Below, in pieces: positions 1 through 6,403 of a stretch of 7,996 nucleotides of DNA. The stretch is from Treponema sp. (GTDB lineage Bacteria > Spirochaetota > Spirochaetia > Treponematales > Breznakiellaceae): positions 1-7,996 of the forward strand of contig WQZT01000069.1 in assembly GCA_009780595.1 (NCBI GenBank), written 5' to 3'. Numbering within the stretch: position 1 is the first letter of the stretch; each line of letters opens with the position of its first letter. The position numbers were made by a program, and so were the translations under genes. The notes beneath the pieces are model-generated. The model saw only the letters and a list, made by a program, of their open reading frames with translations, ran no database searches and was not told the origin of the DNA.

Positions 1-522
1 TCAGAGCATAGCCACTATACCCAACCTGAAGAGGTCGAGGAGTTTGTGAAACGGACAGGTGTTGACAGCCTTGCAATTTCCATCGGAACAAGCCACGGGC
101 GCGCCAAGTTCAAACCGGAGCAGTGTACGAAAGATGCCAACGGCGTGCTTATTCCCCCGCCCTTGCGCTTTGATATTCTCGAAGAAATCGAAAGGAAAAT
201 CCCCGGGTTTCCCATTGTGCTGCACGGCTCATCCTCGGTATCGATGGAACACGTTCACACTATCGAAAAGTTCGGCGGCAAGCTCTCCGACTCCGTTGGC
301 ATCCCGGAGGATCAGCTCAGGCGGGCGGCGAAGAGCGCGGTATGCAAGGTTAACATCGACTCCGACGGGCGGCTTGCAATGACCGCCGTTATCCGCAAGG
401 TTCTCGCCGAACACCCCGAAGAATTCGATCCCCGCAAGATACTCGGCCCCGCGCGGGATGAGTTGAAAAAGGTCTACATCCACAAGAACAAGAATGTTCT
501 TGGGTCGGCAGGACAAGCGTAG
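1..522 (+). CDS. fba: Class II fructose-1,6-bisphosphate aldolase, C-terminal part (5' end outside window)
   Basis: Class II (zinc-dependent) aldolase of glycolysis and gluconeogenesis. It cleaves fructose 1,6-bisphosphate to glyceraldehyde 3-phosphate and dihydroxyacetone phosphate in the cytoplasm. The frame is open from base 1, so the gene starts upstream; 173 residues remain, roughly the C-terminal half of a family member of about 330 residues. Visible signatures are SIGTSHGRAKF, whose His (fragment residue 32) is an expected zinc ligand; IVLHGSSSV, with the second zinc-ligand His at 75 followed by the phosphate-binding Ser-rich loop; and KVNIDSDGR (Asn118, Asp120), the substrate-binding strand near the end of the barrel. 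The tail KKVYIHKNKNVLGSAG matches the spirochaete-type enzyme as I remember it. An internal GTG at 46 is not the start, because homologous sequence continues upstream of it. The gene ends in TAG and is followed at once by a hairpin terminator. It is convergent with all other genes here. Family assignment is confident; the lineage assignment is inference. Confidence 0.95.
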   Translation, partial: SEHSHYTQPEEVEEFVKRTGVDSLAISIGTSHGRAKFKPEQCTKDANGVLIPPPLRFDILEEIERKIPGFPIVLHGSSSVSMEHVHTIEKFGGKLSDSVGIPEDQLRRAAKSAVCKVNIDSDGRLAMTAVIRKVLAEHPEEFDPRKILGPARDELKKVYIHKNKNVLGSAGQA

Positions 523-532
523 CGTTTACCGT

Positions 533-572
533 AAAAAGCAATGTGCAAAATACGCGCATTGCTTTTTGTTTT
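533..572 (+). terminator. Rho-independent terminator between convergent genes, probably bidirectional
   Basis: A 14-bp stem pairs 533-546 (aaaaagcaatgtgc) with 554-567 (gcgcattgcttttt), with a single G-T wobble and a 7-nt loop. On the plus strand the stem ends in TTTTT, then G and TTTT (563-572), ten bases after the aldolase stop. Because the left arm begins with AAAAA, the same structure read on the minus strand also ends in a T-run. It lies 26 nt past the stop of the minus-strand membrane gene, so it can serve both converging transcripts. Confidence 0.85.
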
Positions 573-593
573 CCCACCCGCCCGTTTTACTCG

Positions 594-1205
594 CTACTCG
601 CCTACTCCGCGAAACGACGTGATTGCTGAAACAAACATCGGGGCTATTGCAACGATGAGAAACAGAACACCCACAAGATTGCTTTGGGAGAAAAATGCCC
701 AGTAGGAAGTTGCTGCGGCAAGAGGAACGGCGATAATAGCAACAGAAGAAAGAATAATTCCCGCAAGAGCGCTGTTTTGAATAATCGTAATAAAGAAAGA
801 AACTCCCACGATAATCGCTGTCCAAAGAACGGGGACAAGTACCAACATGATTGGGTCATTGGGGCTGTAACTTCCCGCAAGCGAACGAAAAATGGACGCG
901 GGGACAATCCACAGCAGGGCGAAGTTGGCGAAATCGGGGCTGCCGGAGACGAGCCTGAGGTAAAAAAAGAGCAGGTAAACCACAAGCGGCACAAGCGCGG
1001 GCAGGGCAACAATATCGACAAAGCCGCTCACCCAGCGGGAAACGCCAAACCCTTCCGGGCTAATCACGGGGCCAATAAAAGACTGAAGGAGCGCGGCAAT
1101 GCTCCCCGCTATCAGCGCCCAAACCCAGCCGGATGTGTTGACTGCCGTTATACCGCGCCAAAAGAAGTAGAACACCGGCACCCACAGAAGGCAAAAAAAA
1201 CTCAT
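594..1205 (-). CDS. Polytopic membrane protein of unknown function
   Basis: I do not recognise this 203-residue protein. It is very hydrophobic, with about six or seven probable membrane spans near residues 2-19, 27-47, 62-86, 93-110, 118-142, 148-172 and 177-197, and short polar loops (for example PEGFGVSRWVSG and SYSPNDP). The general look resembles small Yip1-like or integral membrane hypothetical proteins, but I see no diagnostic motif. It lies 66 nt downstream of dctM on the same strand, with no visible promoter or terminator in between, so it may be the last gene of the TRAP transcript. The start is doubtful. The ATG at 1205 has only a weak, close AAGG ahead of it, the first membrane span begins at once without a charged N-terminus, and the frame stays open upstream to the dctM stop without any ATG, GTG or TTG. 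A T8 run covers codons 2-4. It ends in TAG just before the shared terminator. Confidence 0.7.
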   Translation of the reverse strand: MSFFCLLWVPVFYFFWRGITAVNTSGWVWALIAGSIAALLQSFIGPVISPEGFGVSRWVSGFVDIVALPALVPLVVYLLFFYLRLVSGSPDFANFALLWIVPASIFRSLAGSYSPNDPIMLVLVPVLWTAIIVGVSFFITIIQNSALAGIILSSVAIIAVPLAAATSYWAFFSQSNLVGVLFLIVAIAPMFVSAITSFRGVGE

Positions 1206-1271
1206 AGCCTTAGCATACCAACCTGTTCCGATGATGTCTACGCCTACACCAGAAAAACTCGCAATACCCTT

Positions 1272-2567
1272 TTAGAAAAGCGGCAGCCCCAACAGTTTCG
1301 GGAGGAACGTTATAATCTGCGGGATGTAGGTGAATACCAAAAGCACGCCGAGGAGGGCAAACATATACGGAACGATAGCTCTCGTTATTTTTTCTATCCT
1401 GACTCCGGCAATGCTTGATGCAACAAACACGTTAACTGCAAGTGGCGGAGTTGTCATCCCGATTGAAGTGTTGATAACGATGAGCATACCCAAAACAATC
1501 GGCGAAAGCCCCAAGCTCGCACCGATAGGAAGCAGAATCGGCGTCAGCAGCAGAATGACGACATTCGTTTCCAAAAATAAACCTATGACCAGCAACATAA
1601 CATTTATCATCAATAAAAGCGCTATTCTGCTTTCAAACGTATTCAAAACAGCCGTGGCAATTTGCCCCGGTATGCCCTGGCTTGTCATAAACCAGCCAAA
1701 AGGCCCTGAAAGGCTTATAACAAACAGAATGAGCGCGGAACTTTTTGCCGATCTGACAAATACTTCAAAAAGATCCCCCGCTTTTAATTCTTTATAGACA
1801 AACTTGCTGATGATAAACGCAAAAACACTTGCAACGGCGGCGGCTTCTGTCGGCGTAAAGATACCGCCGTAAATGCCGCCCAAAATGATAAACGGCATCA
1901 GCAGAGCAAGCCCCGCATCCCGAAACGCCGCAAAGAACTCTTTCGCGGTAAGGCGCGGAGCCGTTGTGTCCGCCGGCTCGTATTTTACGCAGGTAAAGCG
2001 GTGAACCTGCATCATTACAAGCACAAAGACAAGCCCCGGCACAATGCCCGCCATAAACATTGTCCCAACGGAAACGTTGGCGGTAACCGCATAGGTAACC
2101 ATCGGGATGCTCGGCGGGAGTATGACGCCGATTGTGCCGGATGCCGCCGCAACTGCCGCCGCAAGTTCAGGCGGGTAGCCTTTTTTTTGCATGTGGGGAA
2201 TCGTAAGGCCGCCTATCGCCGCGACCGTTGCGGGGTTTGAGCCGGAAATTGAGCCGAAAAACAGCGATGCCCCGGTTGTAATTTTGGCAAGCGCGGCGGG
2301 TTTGCGCCTGAGCAGCAACTGCACAAAGTTGATCATCCGTTTCGACATTCCGCCCCGCGCCATGAGGTTTCCGGCGAGGATAAAAAACGGTATTGCCATA
2401 AACGTAAAAGTGTCAACAGCGACAAACATCCGCTGCGGAACCATCGGGAAAAGATGTGTCAGCTCTCCGGCAAGCAGCGCCGCGATCAAAGACAGCCCCA
2501 ACGAAACGGCTATCGGCAACCCCAATGCCATCATGAGCGCAAGTATTCCAAACAAAAGCCCTGCCAT
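1272..2567 (-). CDS. dctM: TRAP transporter large permease subunit DctM
   Basis: Large membrane subunit of a tripartite ATP-independent periplasmic (TRAP) transporter. It forms the ion-coupled transport path in the inner membrane and moves the solute delivered by DctP. At 431 residues it has the usual length, with many membrane helices and re-entrant hairpins. Family signatures in order: AIPFFILAGNLMARGGMS (58-75), FFGSISGSNPATVAAIGG (103-120), the ILPPSIPMVTYA segment (149-160), GIFTPTEAAAVA (235-246), FLETNVVILLLTPILLP (331-347) and IGMTTPPLAVNVFV (369-382). The two Gly/Ser/Pro-rich hairpin motifs (about 105-120 and 369-382) belong to the two-fold repeat that is expected to bind sodium and substrate. 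The start at 2567 is fixed by a strong SD, AGGAGGAGGG, at 2571-2580. It lies 17 nt after dctQ, so the two are probably translated together. Substrate cannot be inferred from this subunit. The distal coding half is clearly more AT-rich than the proximal half. Confidence 0.96.
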   Translation of the reverse strand: MAGLLFGILALMMALGLPIAVSLGLSLIAALLAGELTHLFPMVPQRMFVAVDTFTFMAIPFFILAGNLMARGGMSKRMINFVQLLLRRKPAALAKITTGASLFFGSISGSNPATVAAIGGLTIPHMQKKGYPPELAAAVAAASGTIGVILPPSIPMVTYAVTANVSVGTMFMAGIVPGLVFVLVMMQVHRFTCVKYEPADTTAPRLTAKEFFAAFRDAGLALLMPFIILGGIYGGIFTPTEAAAVASVFAFIISKFVYKELKAGDLFEVFVRSAKSSALILFVISLSGPFGWFMTSQGIPGQIATAVLNTFESRIALLLMINVMLLVIGLFLETNVVILLLTPILLPIGASLGLSPIVLGMLIVINTSIGMTTPPLAVNVFVASSIAGVRIEKITRAIVPYMFALLGVLLVFTYIPQIITFLPKLLGLPLF

Positions 2568-2570
2568 ATC

Positions 2571-2580
2571 CCCTCCTCCT
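2571..2580 (-). promoter_or_regulatory. Strong ribosome binding site of dctM
   Basis: On the minus strand the sequence reads AGGAGGAGGG followed by GAT and the ATG, a nearly perfect and extended anti-16S match. It sits in the 17-nt gap between the dctQ stop and the dctM start and fixes the dctM start. Confidence 0.8.
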
Positions 2581-2584
2581 CGTA

Positions 2585-3064
2585 CTACCGGGCGCTATCA
2601 GAGCGCAATTCCTGTATTCCGTGCCCGACATAGCGAATCAGCATCAAGCAGCACCCAACAAAAACAGCGGAGTACATTGTCCACATAGGCCAGCCGAGCG
2701 AAGGGGATATTTGCCCCATCCTGATTTGGCTCTGTATAATGAAAATGCAGAACCTCGTTACAAACAGGGAAAAACCTGCCATAAGAATCATTCTGACAAC
2801 GATTATAATCTTCTGAATTTTCTGCGGCAGCAGCGAAACAAAGACAGTTACGCAAAAATGCTCGCCCCGTTTCGCCGCCGCGCTTATTCCAAAAAACAGT
2901 ATCCAAATCATAGTGTAACGGGCAAGTTCTTCTGCCCAGGGAATAACCATAAGCTTTGTAAACCTGAAAAACGTGGAAATAAAAATAACAACGCACATAA
3001 GCGGCATTAAAACAGCCAGTACATATTCTTCAAAGTTATTGAGGCGCACGAGCAATTTGTTCAT
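2585..3064 (-). CDS. dctQ: TRAP transporter small permease subunit DctQ
   Basis: Small membrane subunit of the TRAP transporter. DctQ packs against DctM and helps dock the binding protein. The chosen start is the ATG at 3064 (159 residues, MNKLLVRLNNFEEY), because AAGGAAG stands 7 nt upstream. A TTG at 3088 would add eight residues but has no SD. Four membrane helices are visible near residues 12-34, 46-64, 86-110 and 126-147. The family signature is WAEELARYTMIW (43-54) followed by FFGISAAAKRGEHF (57-70), the conserved Glu-Glu/Trp and Gly-Glu-His region of DctQ, and later QISPSLGWPMW (118-128), the conserved SP.L..P.W turn. It sits between dctP, from which a hairpin separates it, and dctM. 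It ends in TAG. Confidence 0.94.
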   Translation of the reverse strand: MNKLLVRLNNFEEYVLAVLMPLMCVVIFISTFFRFTKLMVIPWAEELARYTMIWILFFGISAAAKRGEHFCVTVFVSLLPQKIQKIIIVVRMILMAGFSLFVTRFCIFIIQSQIRMGQISPSLGWPMWTMYSAVFVGCCLMLIRYVGHGIQELRSDSAR

Positions 3065-3116
3065 TGAGACGCTTCCTTTTGTTCGCAAGCGGGGGTGTTG
3101 ATTGCTTACCGCAGAA

Positions 3117-3140
3117 AATCCCCTGAAAATTCAGGGGATT
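3117..3140 (-). terminator. Intra-operon stem-loop between dctP and dctQ
   Basis: A perfect 10-bp inverted repeat pairs 3117-3126 (aatcccctga) with 3131-3140 (tcaggggatt) across a 4-nt loop. In the transcribed (minus) sense it begins 10 nt after the dctP stop and ends in ATTTTC, a short U-run. That fits a weak, leaky terminator or an mRNA 3'-end stabiliser. Such a structure after the binding-protein gene would give more DctP than permease. dctQ starts 52 nt further on. Confidence 0.65.
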
Positions 3141-3150
3141 AAACTGCTCT

Positions 3151-4149
3151 TTACTGAAGAGCCTCGGTAATAGCAACAATTCTTTGGATGAGATCCTGAT
3201 TTAAAGTACCTTCGTAGTTTCTGTATGTACCCTGACTGGCTTTGATCCACACATCACGATCAACCTCTGTTACAATCGTCCCGGAATCCCTTATCCGCTC
3301 GATGGCAACTTGCTCCATTTCCTGACTAAAATTCCTCTGCCAGTTTGTCGCTTCAGCCGCCGCCCTCCAAATAGCATCCTGCTGTTCCTGCGTCAACCTT
3401 TCAAAAATAGCCCGATTTATCAGAAGTGGAGCCGCCGCATAAAGATTGCCGGTCAAAGACATATACTTTTGTACTTCGTGAAATTTTGAAGTGTAAATAA
3501 GAAACGCCGGAGTTTCCTGACCGTCAATCACGCCTTGCTGAAGCGCGATAAAAAGCTCGCCAAACGCCATTGGCAAGGGGCTTGAACCATATTCCCGGTA
3601 TGTATCCATGTGGATTTCATTTTCCATAGTTCGGATTTTCAAACCTGCCAAGTCCTCAGGCGTTTTGATCTCTCTGATATTATTCGTAACGTGGCGGAAT
3701 CCGTTGTCCCAGAATCCCAGCCCGATAATTCCCTGCGCCGGAAGCTGGTTAAGCAAGTATGTACCTACTTCTCCATCGAGAACGTGGTAGGCAATTTCCG
3801 CTGTGGGGAACAGGTAGGGCAAATCCAGCACGGCAAAATCGGGGAAGAAATTGGTCATTGGAGCAGATGAAATCAGGGTCATCGCAACAGTTCCCAAAGA
3901 AACGCTCTCGATCAGATCCCGCTCGTTGCCAAGCAATGAATCGGGGAAAATCTCCAGAGTAACCGTACCATGAGAATATAGTTCCACAAGGCGGGCGAAT
4001 TCCTTCAACCCCATCCCATAATGACTGTCCGCCGTTAATACGTGTCCAACTTGCAAGGTAACTTTTCCGTCGCTCTTACCGGAACACGAAAAAAACGCTC
4101 CCGAAAAAAGCACCAAGCACCACAGAATCGCTAAACCCTTTCTTACCAT
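3151..4149 (-). CDS. dctP: TRAP transporter solute-binding protein DctP, probable lipoprotein
   Basis: Extracytoplasmic solute receptor of the TRAP transporter. The start at 4149 gives 332 residues and is preceded by GAGGAG, 6 nt upstream. A longer reading to 4191 is unlikely because it would put a hydrophilic stretch before the signal. Residues 1-21 form a signal peptide (MVRKGLAILWCLVLFSGAFFS) ending in Cys22, a relaxed spirochaete-style lipobox, so a lipid anchor is likely. Family motifs are VTLQVGHVL (30-38), FWDNGFRHVTNN (147-157), LAGLKIRTMEN with the conserved ligand-binding Arg173, and MAFGELFIALQQGVIDGQETP (194-214). Arg173 is expected to hold the ligand carboxylate, so the substrate is probably an organic acid; which one cannot be told. 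QETP replaces the more usual QENP. It is the first gene of the dctPQM unit, with promoter candidates in the gap upstream and a stem-loop downstream. Confidence 0.95.
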   Translation of the reverse strand: MVRKGLAILWCLVLFSGAFFSCSGKSDGKVTLQVGHVLTADSHYGMGLKEFARLVELYSHGTVTLEIFPDSLLGNERDLIESVSLGTVAMTLISSAPMTNFFPDFAVLDLPYLFPTAEIAYHVLDGEVGTYLLNQLPAQGIIGLGFWDNGFRHVTNNIREIKTPEDLAGLKIRTMENEIHMDTYREYGSSPLPMAFGELFIALQQGVIDGQETPAFLIYTSKFHEVQKYMSLTGNLYAAAPLLINRAIFERLTQEQQDAIWRAAAEATNWQRNFSQEMEQVAIERIRDSGTIVTEVDRDVWIKASQGTYRNYEGTLNQDLIQRIVAITEALQ

Positions 4150-4168
4150 ATAATGCTCCTCTTGTTTA

Positions 4169-4198
4169 CTTATAATGATCCAGCACACCAACTTTCCA
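4169..4198 (-). promoter_or_regulatory. Candidate proximal sigma70-type promoter for dctPQM
   Basis: On the minus strand, TGGAAA (4193-4198) and TATAAG (4169-4174) are separated by 18 bp. The -35 matches 4 of 6 and the -10 matches 5 of 6 consensus bases. Transcription would start only about 10-15 nt before the dctP SD. The box match is no better than that of the distal candidate, so either or neither may be real. Confidence 0.3.
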
Positions 4199-4228
4199 GT
4201 TTACATTACGATGTTGCTTTCCGCGAGT

Positions 4229-4258
4229 ATTGTACGATATAACCATCAGCTTACTCAA
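4229..4258 (-). promoter_or_regulatory. Candidate distal sigma70-type promoter for dctPQM
   Basis: On the minus strand, TTGAGT (4253-4258) overlaps the stop codon of the NHL gene, and TACAAT (4229-4234) follows after an 18-bp spacer. The -35 matches 4 of 6 and the -10 matches 5 of 6 consensus bases. It would give a leader of about 70 nt before dctP. No hairpin terminator is visible between the NHL gene and dctP, so read-through from upstream is also possible. Confidence 0.35.
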
Positions 4259-6401
4259 GAGGTGCGAAGTACCCTGTACTGTCCCTCCCCGAGCGCTCCA
4301 TCAGGTAGACTTCCACTTCGAGGGGGAGGTACGCCCTGCCGAAATCCGTGGGCTGGCGGGAACGGAAACTGAGCGTGTAGATGCCGGAGGGAGTTTCCGC
4401 AAGGCTGCGGATCACCGGAGCGATTCCTTCACTGCGGAAGAGCGCCATTGCTGTGCCGCCTGTGCGCTCAGTAAGGTACAGAATGTCCCTGCCCGGCGCG
4501 CCGCCGCCGACAATCACCGCGTGAAAGACAATGTTGTTATTGGAAAGGTAGGCGGCAAGTTCCGAGAGCGTGTACTGCTCAAAGGCAAACTCGCCCAGAG
4601 AACCAGTGCTGACAAACACCACCGCCCGCTTATGCTCGGCGGGCAAGAGGTCGGTGGCGGCAAGGCGCAGGGCTACGTCAAAACGCCAGCGGGGGGAATA
4701 CGCCGCCGGGTTTCCACGCGCGGCGGCGGCAAAGCGTTGCGCCAGCGATGCAGGAGCGCCCGCCGATTGCGAAAGGTTTTCCCGCGCGGGAAGTTCCCCG
4801 GCAGAAACCGCCGACACGATCCGCCCCGCCGCAGATTCCGTGTCGCGCAGGGCGGCAACAAAGTCGTCAGCAAAGGGCGCGGCGGCGGCAGAGCGTTCAA
4901 ACAGCACGGAAACGGCAGTATCCTGAAACGTGTGCGAAGCAGAAAACAGGCTCTGATTCGCCACTTCGATGCCGCCTTCACTCAGGAGGAAATTCCGCCC
5001 GTCAAGCCCGACAATCGGGCGGCGCAGTCTGTCGGTTACTTCAACTTCCGCCAGTACCGTGGGAAAGTTATCGCTTACAATCCGCCGTACTTGCACAAAA
5101 AGCCCCGCAGCCATATCGTCTATGCGGGTCATCACCGCTACTTCGCTTGAATTAAAATCCGCCGCCAGAACGTTGCCGTTGTGATCGAGCGCCGCCCCGG
5201 TAATCCGAACCGCCGCCGGGTTTCGCAAAACTCCCAGCTCGCGGACTATCGCCGTGTCGGGATCAACGAGAAGGATTCGGTTCAAATCCACCGCGAGGAT
5301 TCTGCCGTCAGAAAGAAGGCGCAAGCTTTCTGGCGAAGAAAGCCCGTTCGAGATTAAAATGCCGAGGTACGTACCGTTGGTGTCGAATATAAAGATTTGC
5401 CGGTGGATACTGTCGGCGACAAAAATGCGCCCTCCCCGCGCGGTGATTCCGGTGGGCGAAACAAAGCCGCCAAAGCCGGGAGTTCCGGGACCAAACGAGA
5501 GGATAAAATCCCCCGCCGGGTCGAACTTGGACACCCGCCTGTTGCCAAAATCAACCACGTACAGAAAGCCTTCGTCATCAACCGCCATGTTTTGCGGGCC
5601 GACAAACTGCCCCGCCCCCTGCCCTCGCGAGCCGATGTGGAACAGCCAGTTGCCATCCGGCGAAAGCACGCTGACGCGGTTGCCCCGGAACTCCGACAGA
5701 AAGAGGTTGCCATCAAGCCCGCGCACAATATCGTAGGGGCGGTCAAAACCGATAAGGAAGGGGCCGCGCCGCCGTTCTCGGATAATGCCGTTGGGGTCGA
5801 TGCGGATGATTTCGTTACTGCCGGAGGCAACCACCCACGATGAGCCGTCGATCAGGGGAAGCAGCGATGTCGGCTGGCGGTACAGGATAACGTTGTCGTT
5901 CGTGCCGGGGAAACGGCCAGATTCCACGTAGCGAACGTCATCATCGGCGATAGGGAGCAGAATGCGGCGGTTGCGAAGGGTTTGCAGCCGACTTCCGATG
6001 AGTATCCCCTGACCGGAAGAAACGCCGTAAGTTTCGGCGGCGGCTTGCCATGCCGCAAATGCGGCGTTTTCTATGCCTGACTGGAAGTATGCCCTGCCCA
6101 GCCAGTCCAGAATAAGCGGCTGCCCGGGGCGAAAGGCAAGCGCCCGCTCGAATGACAGAATCGCCTCGTTAAAGGCGAAACGGTTGTACGCCTGTATGCC
6201 GATGCGGAACTCTTCACGCGCGCGAATGGTGTCGATGTCCGGCCCTTCCAAGCCCTCTGGCGCGGGGATGCCGGAACCGGCCTGCATCGGCTGTGCTGTG
6301 GGCTGTGCCGCCAATGGAGAAACGGCGAAAAAAAACGCCACTGAGAAAACCAGCACAGAAACGCCAGCGCGGGCAGGCTTTGAAACGAAGGTGTATCCCA
6401 T
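4251..6401 (-). CDS. Exported TPR / NHL beta-propeller / VWFA-like protein
   Basis: A 716-residue probable scaffold or recognition protein exported across the inner membrane; its exact role is unknown. Residues 1-32 form a signal peptide (hydrophobic 13-29, then PLAAQ). There is no lipobox Cys, so it is likely periplasmic or surface-exposed. Residues 62-123 form one or two TPR-like helical pairs (FNEAILSFERALAFRPG). Residues about 180-430 are a beta-propeller of NHL-type blades, with repeated G.L/I.V.D..N.RV..F...G motifs (NLFLSEFRGNRVSVLSPDG, FLYVVDFGNRRVSKFDPAG, RIFVADSIHRQIFIFDTNG). Residues about 448-690 resemble the VWFA-related domain known mainly from acidobacterial proteins: VTDRLRRPIVGLDGRNFLLSEGG, then a Rossmann-like VWA core. 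The expected DxSxS metal motif is absent (FERSAA at 501-506), and VSTGS (598-601) stands where a VWA usually has a SDG-type motif. The ATG at 6401 lies 2 nt after the TPR gene's stop, which indicates coupling. The coding sequence is notably GC-rich. Domain calls are by eye. Confidence 0.88.
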   Translation of the reverse strand: MGYTFVSKPARAGVSVLVFSVAFFFAVSPLAAQPTAQPMQAGSGIPAPEGLEGPDIDTIRAREEFRIGIQAYNRFAFNEAILSFERALAFRPGQPLILDWLGRAYFQSGIENAAFAAWQAAAETYGVSSGQGILIGSRLQTLRNRRILLPIADDDVRYVESGRFPGTNDNVILYRQPTSLLPLIDGSSWVVASGSNEIIRIDPNGIIRERRRGPFLIGFDRPYDIVRGLDGNLFLSEFRGNRVSVLSPDGNWLFHIGSRGQGAGQFVGPQNMAVDDEGFLYVVDFGNRRVSKFDPAGDFILSFGPGTPGFGGFVSPTGITARGGRIFVADSIHRQIFIFDTNGTYLGILISNGLSSPESLRLLSDGRILAVDLNRILLVDPDTAIVRELGVLRNPAAVRITGAALDHNGNVLAADFNSSEVAVMTRIDDMAAGLFVQVRRIVSDNFPTVLAEVEVTDRLRRPIVGLDGRNFLLSEGGIEVANQSLFSASHTFQDTAVSVLFERSAAAAPFADDFVAALRDTESAAGRIVSAVSAGELPARENLSQSAGAPASLAQRFAAAARGNPAAYSPRWRFDVALRLAATDLLPAEHKRAVVFVSTGSLGEFAFEQYTLSELAAYLSNNNIVFHAVIVGGGAPGRDILYLTERTGGTAMALFRSEGIAPVIRSLAETPSGIYTLSFRSRQPTDFGRAYLPLEVEVYLMERSGRDSTGYFAPLE

Positions 6402-6403
6402 TG

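Noticed and set aside
684..1418. Long plus-strand open frame of 244 codons
   Set aside because: It lies opposite the membrane gene and the dctM end. Its translation is very rich in Arg, Lys and Asn with no recognisable motif, as expected for the complement of hydrophobic coding sequence. It is also the wrong strand for the local gene order.
2585..3088. Longer dctQ beginning at a TTG at 3088
   Set aside because: There is no SD ahead of the TTG. AAGGAAG is correctly spaced for the ATG at 3064.
3151..4191. Longer dctP beginning at 4191
   Set aside because: It would add 14 residues before the signal peptide. The ATG at 4149 has a good SD (GAGGAG) and gives a proper signal peptide straight away.
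4230..5150. Plus-strand open frame of 306 codons
   Set aside because: It is antisense to the GC-rich 3' half of the NHL/VWFA-like gene. Its translation is Arg/Gly-rich and low in complexity. The minus-strand protein has clear domains across the same bases.
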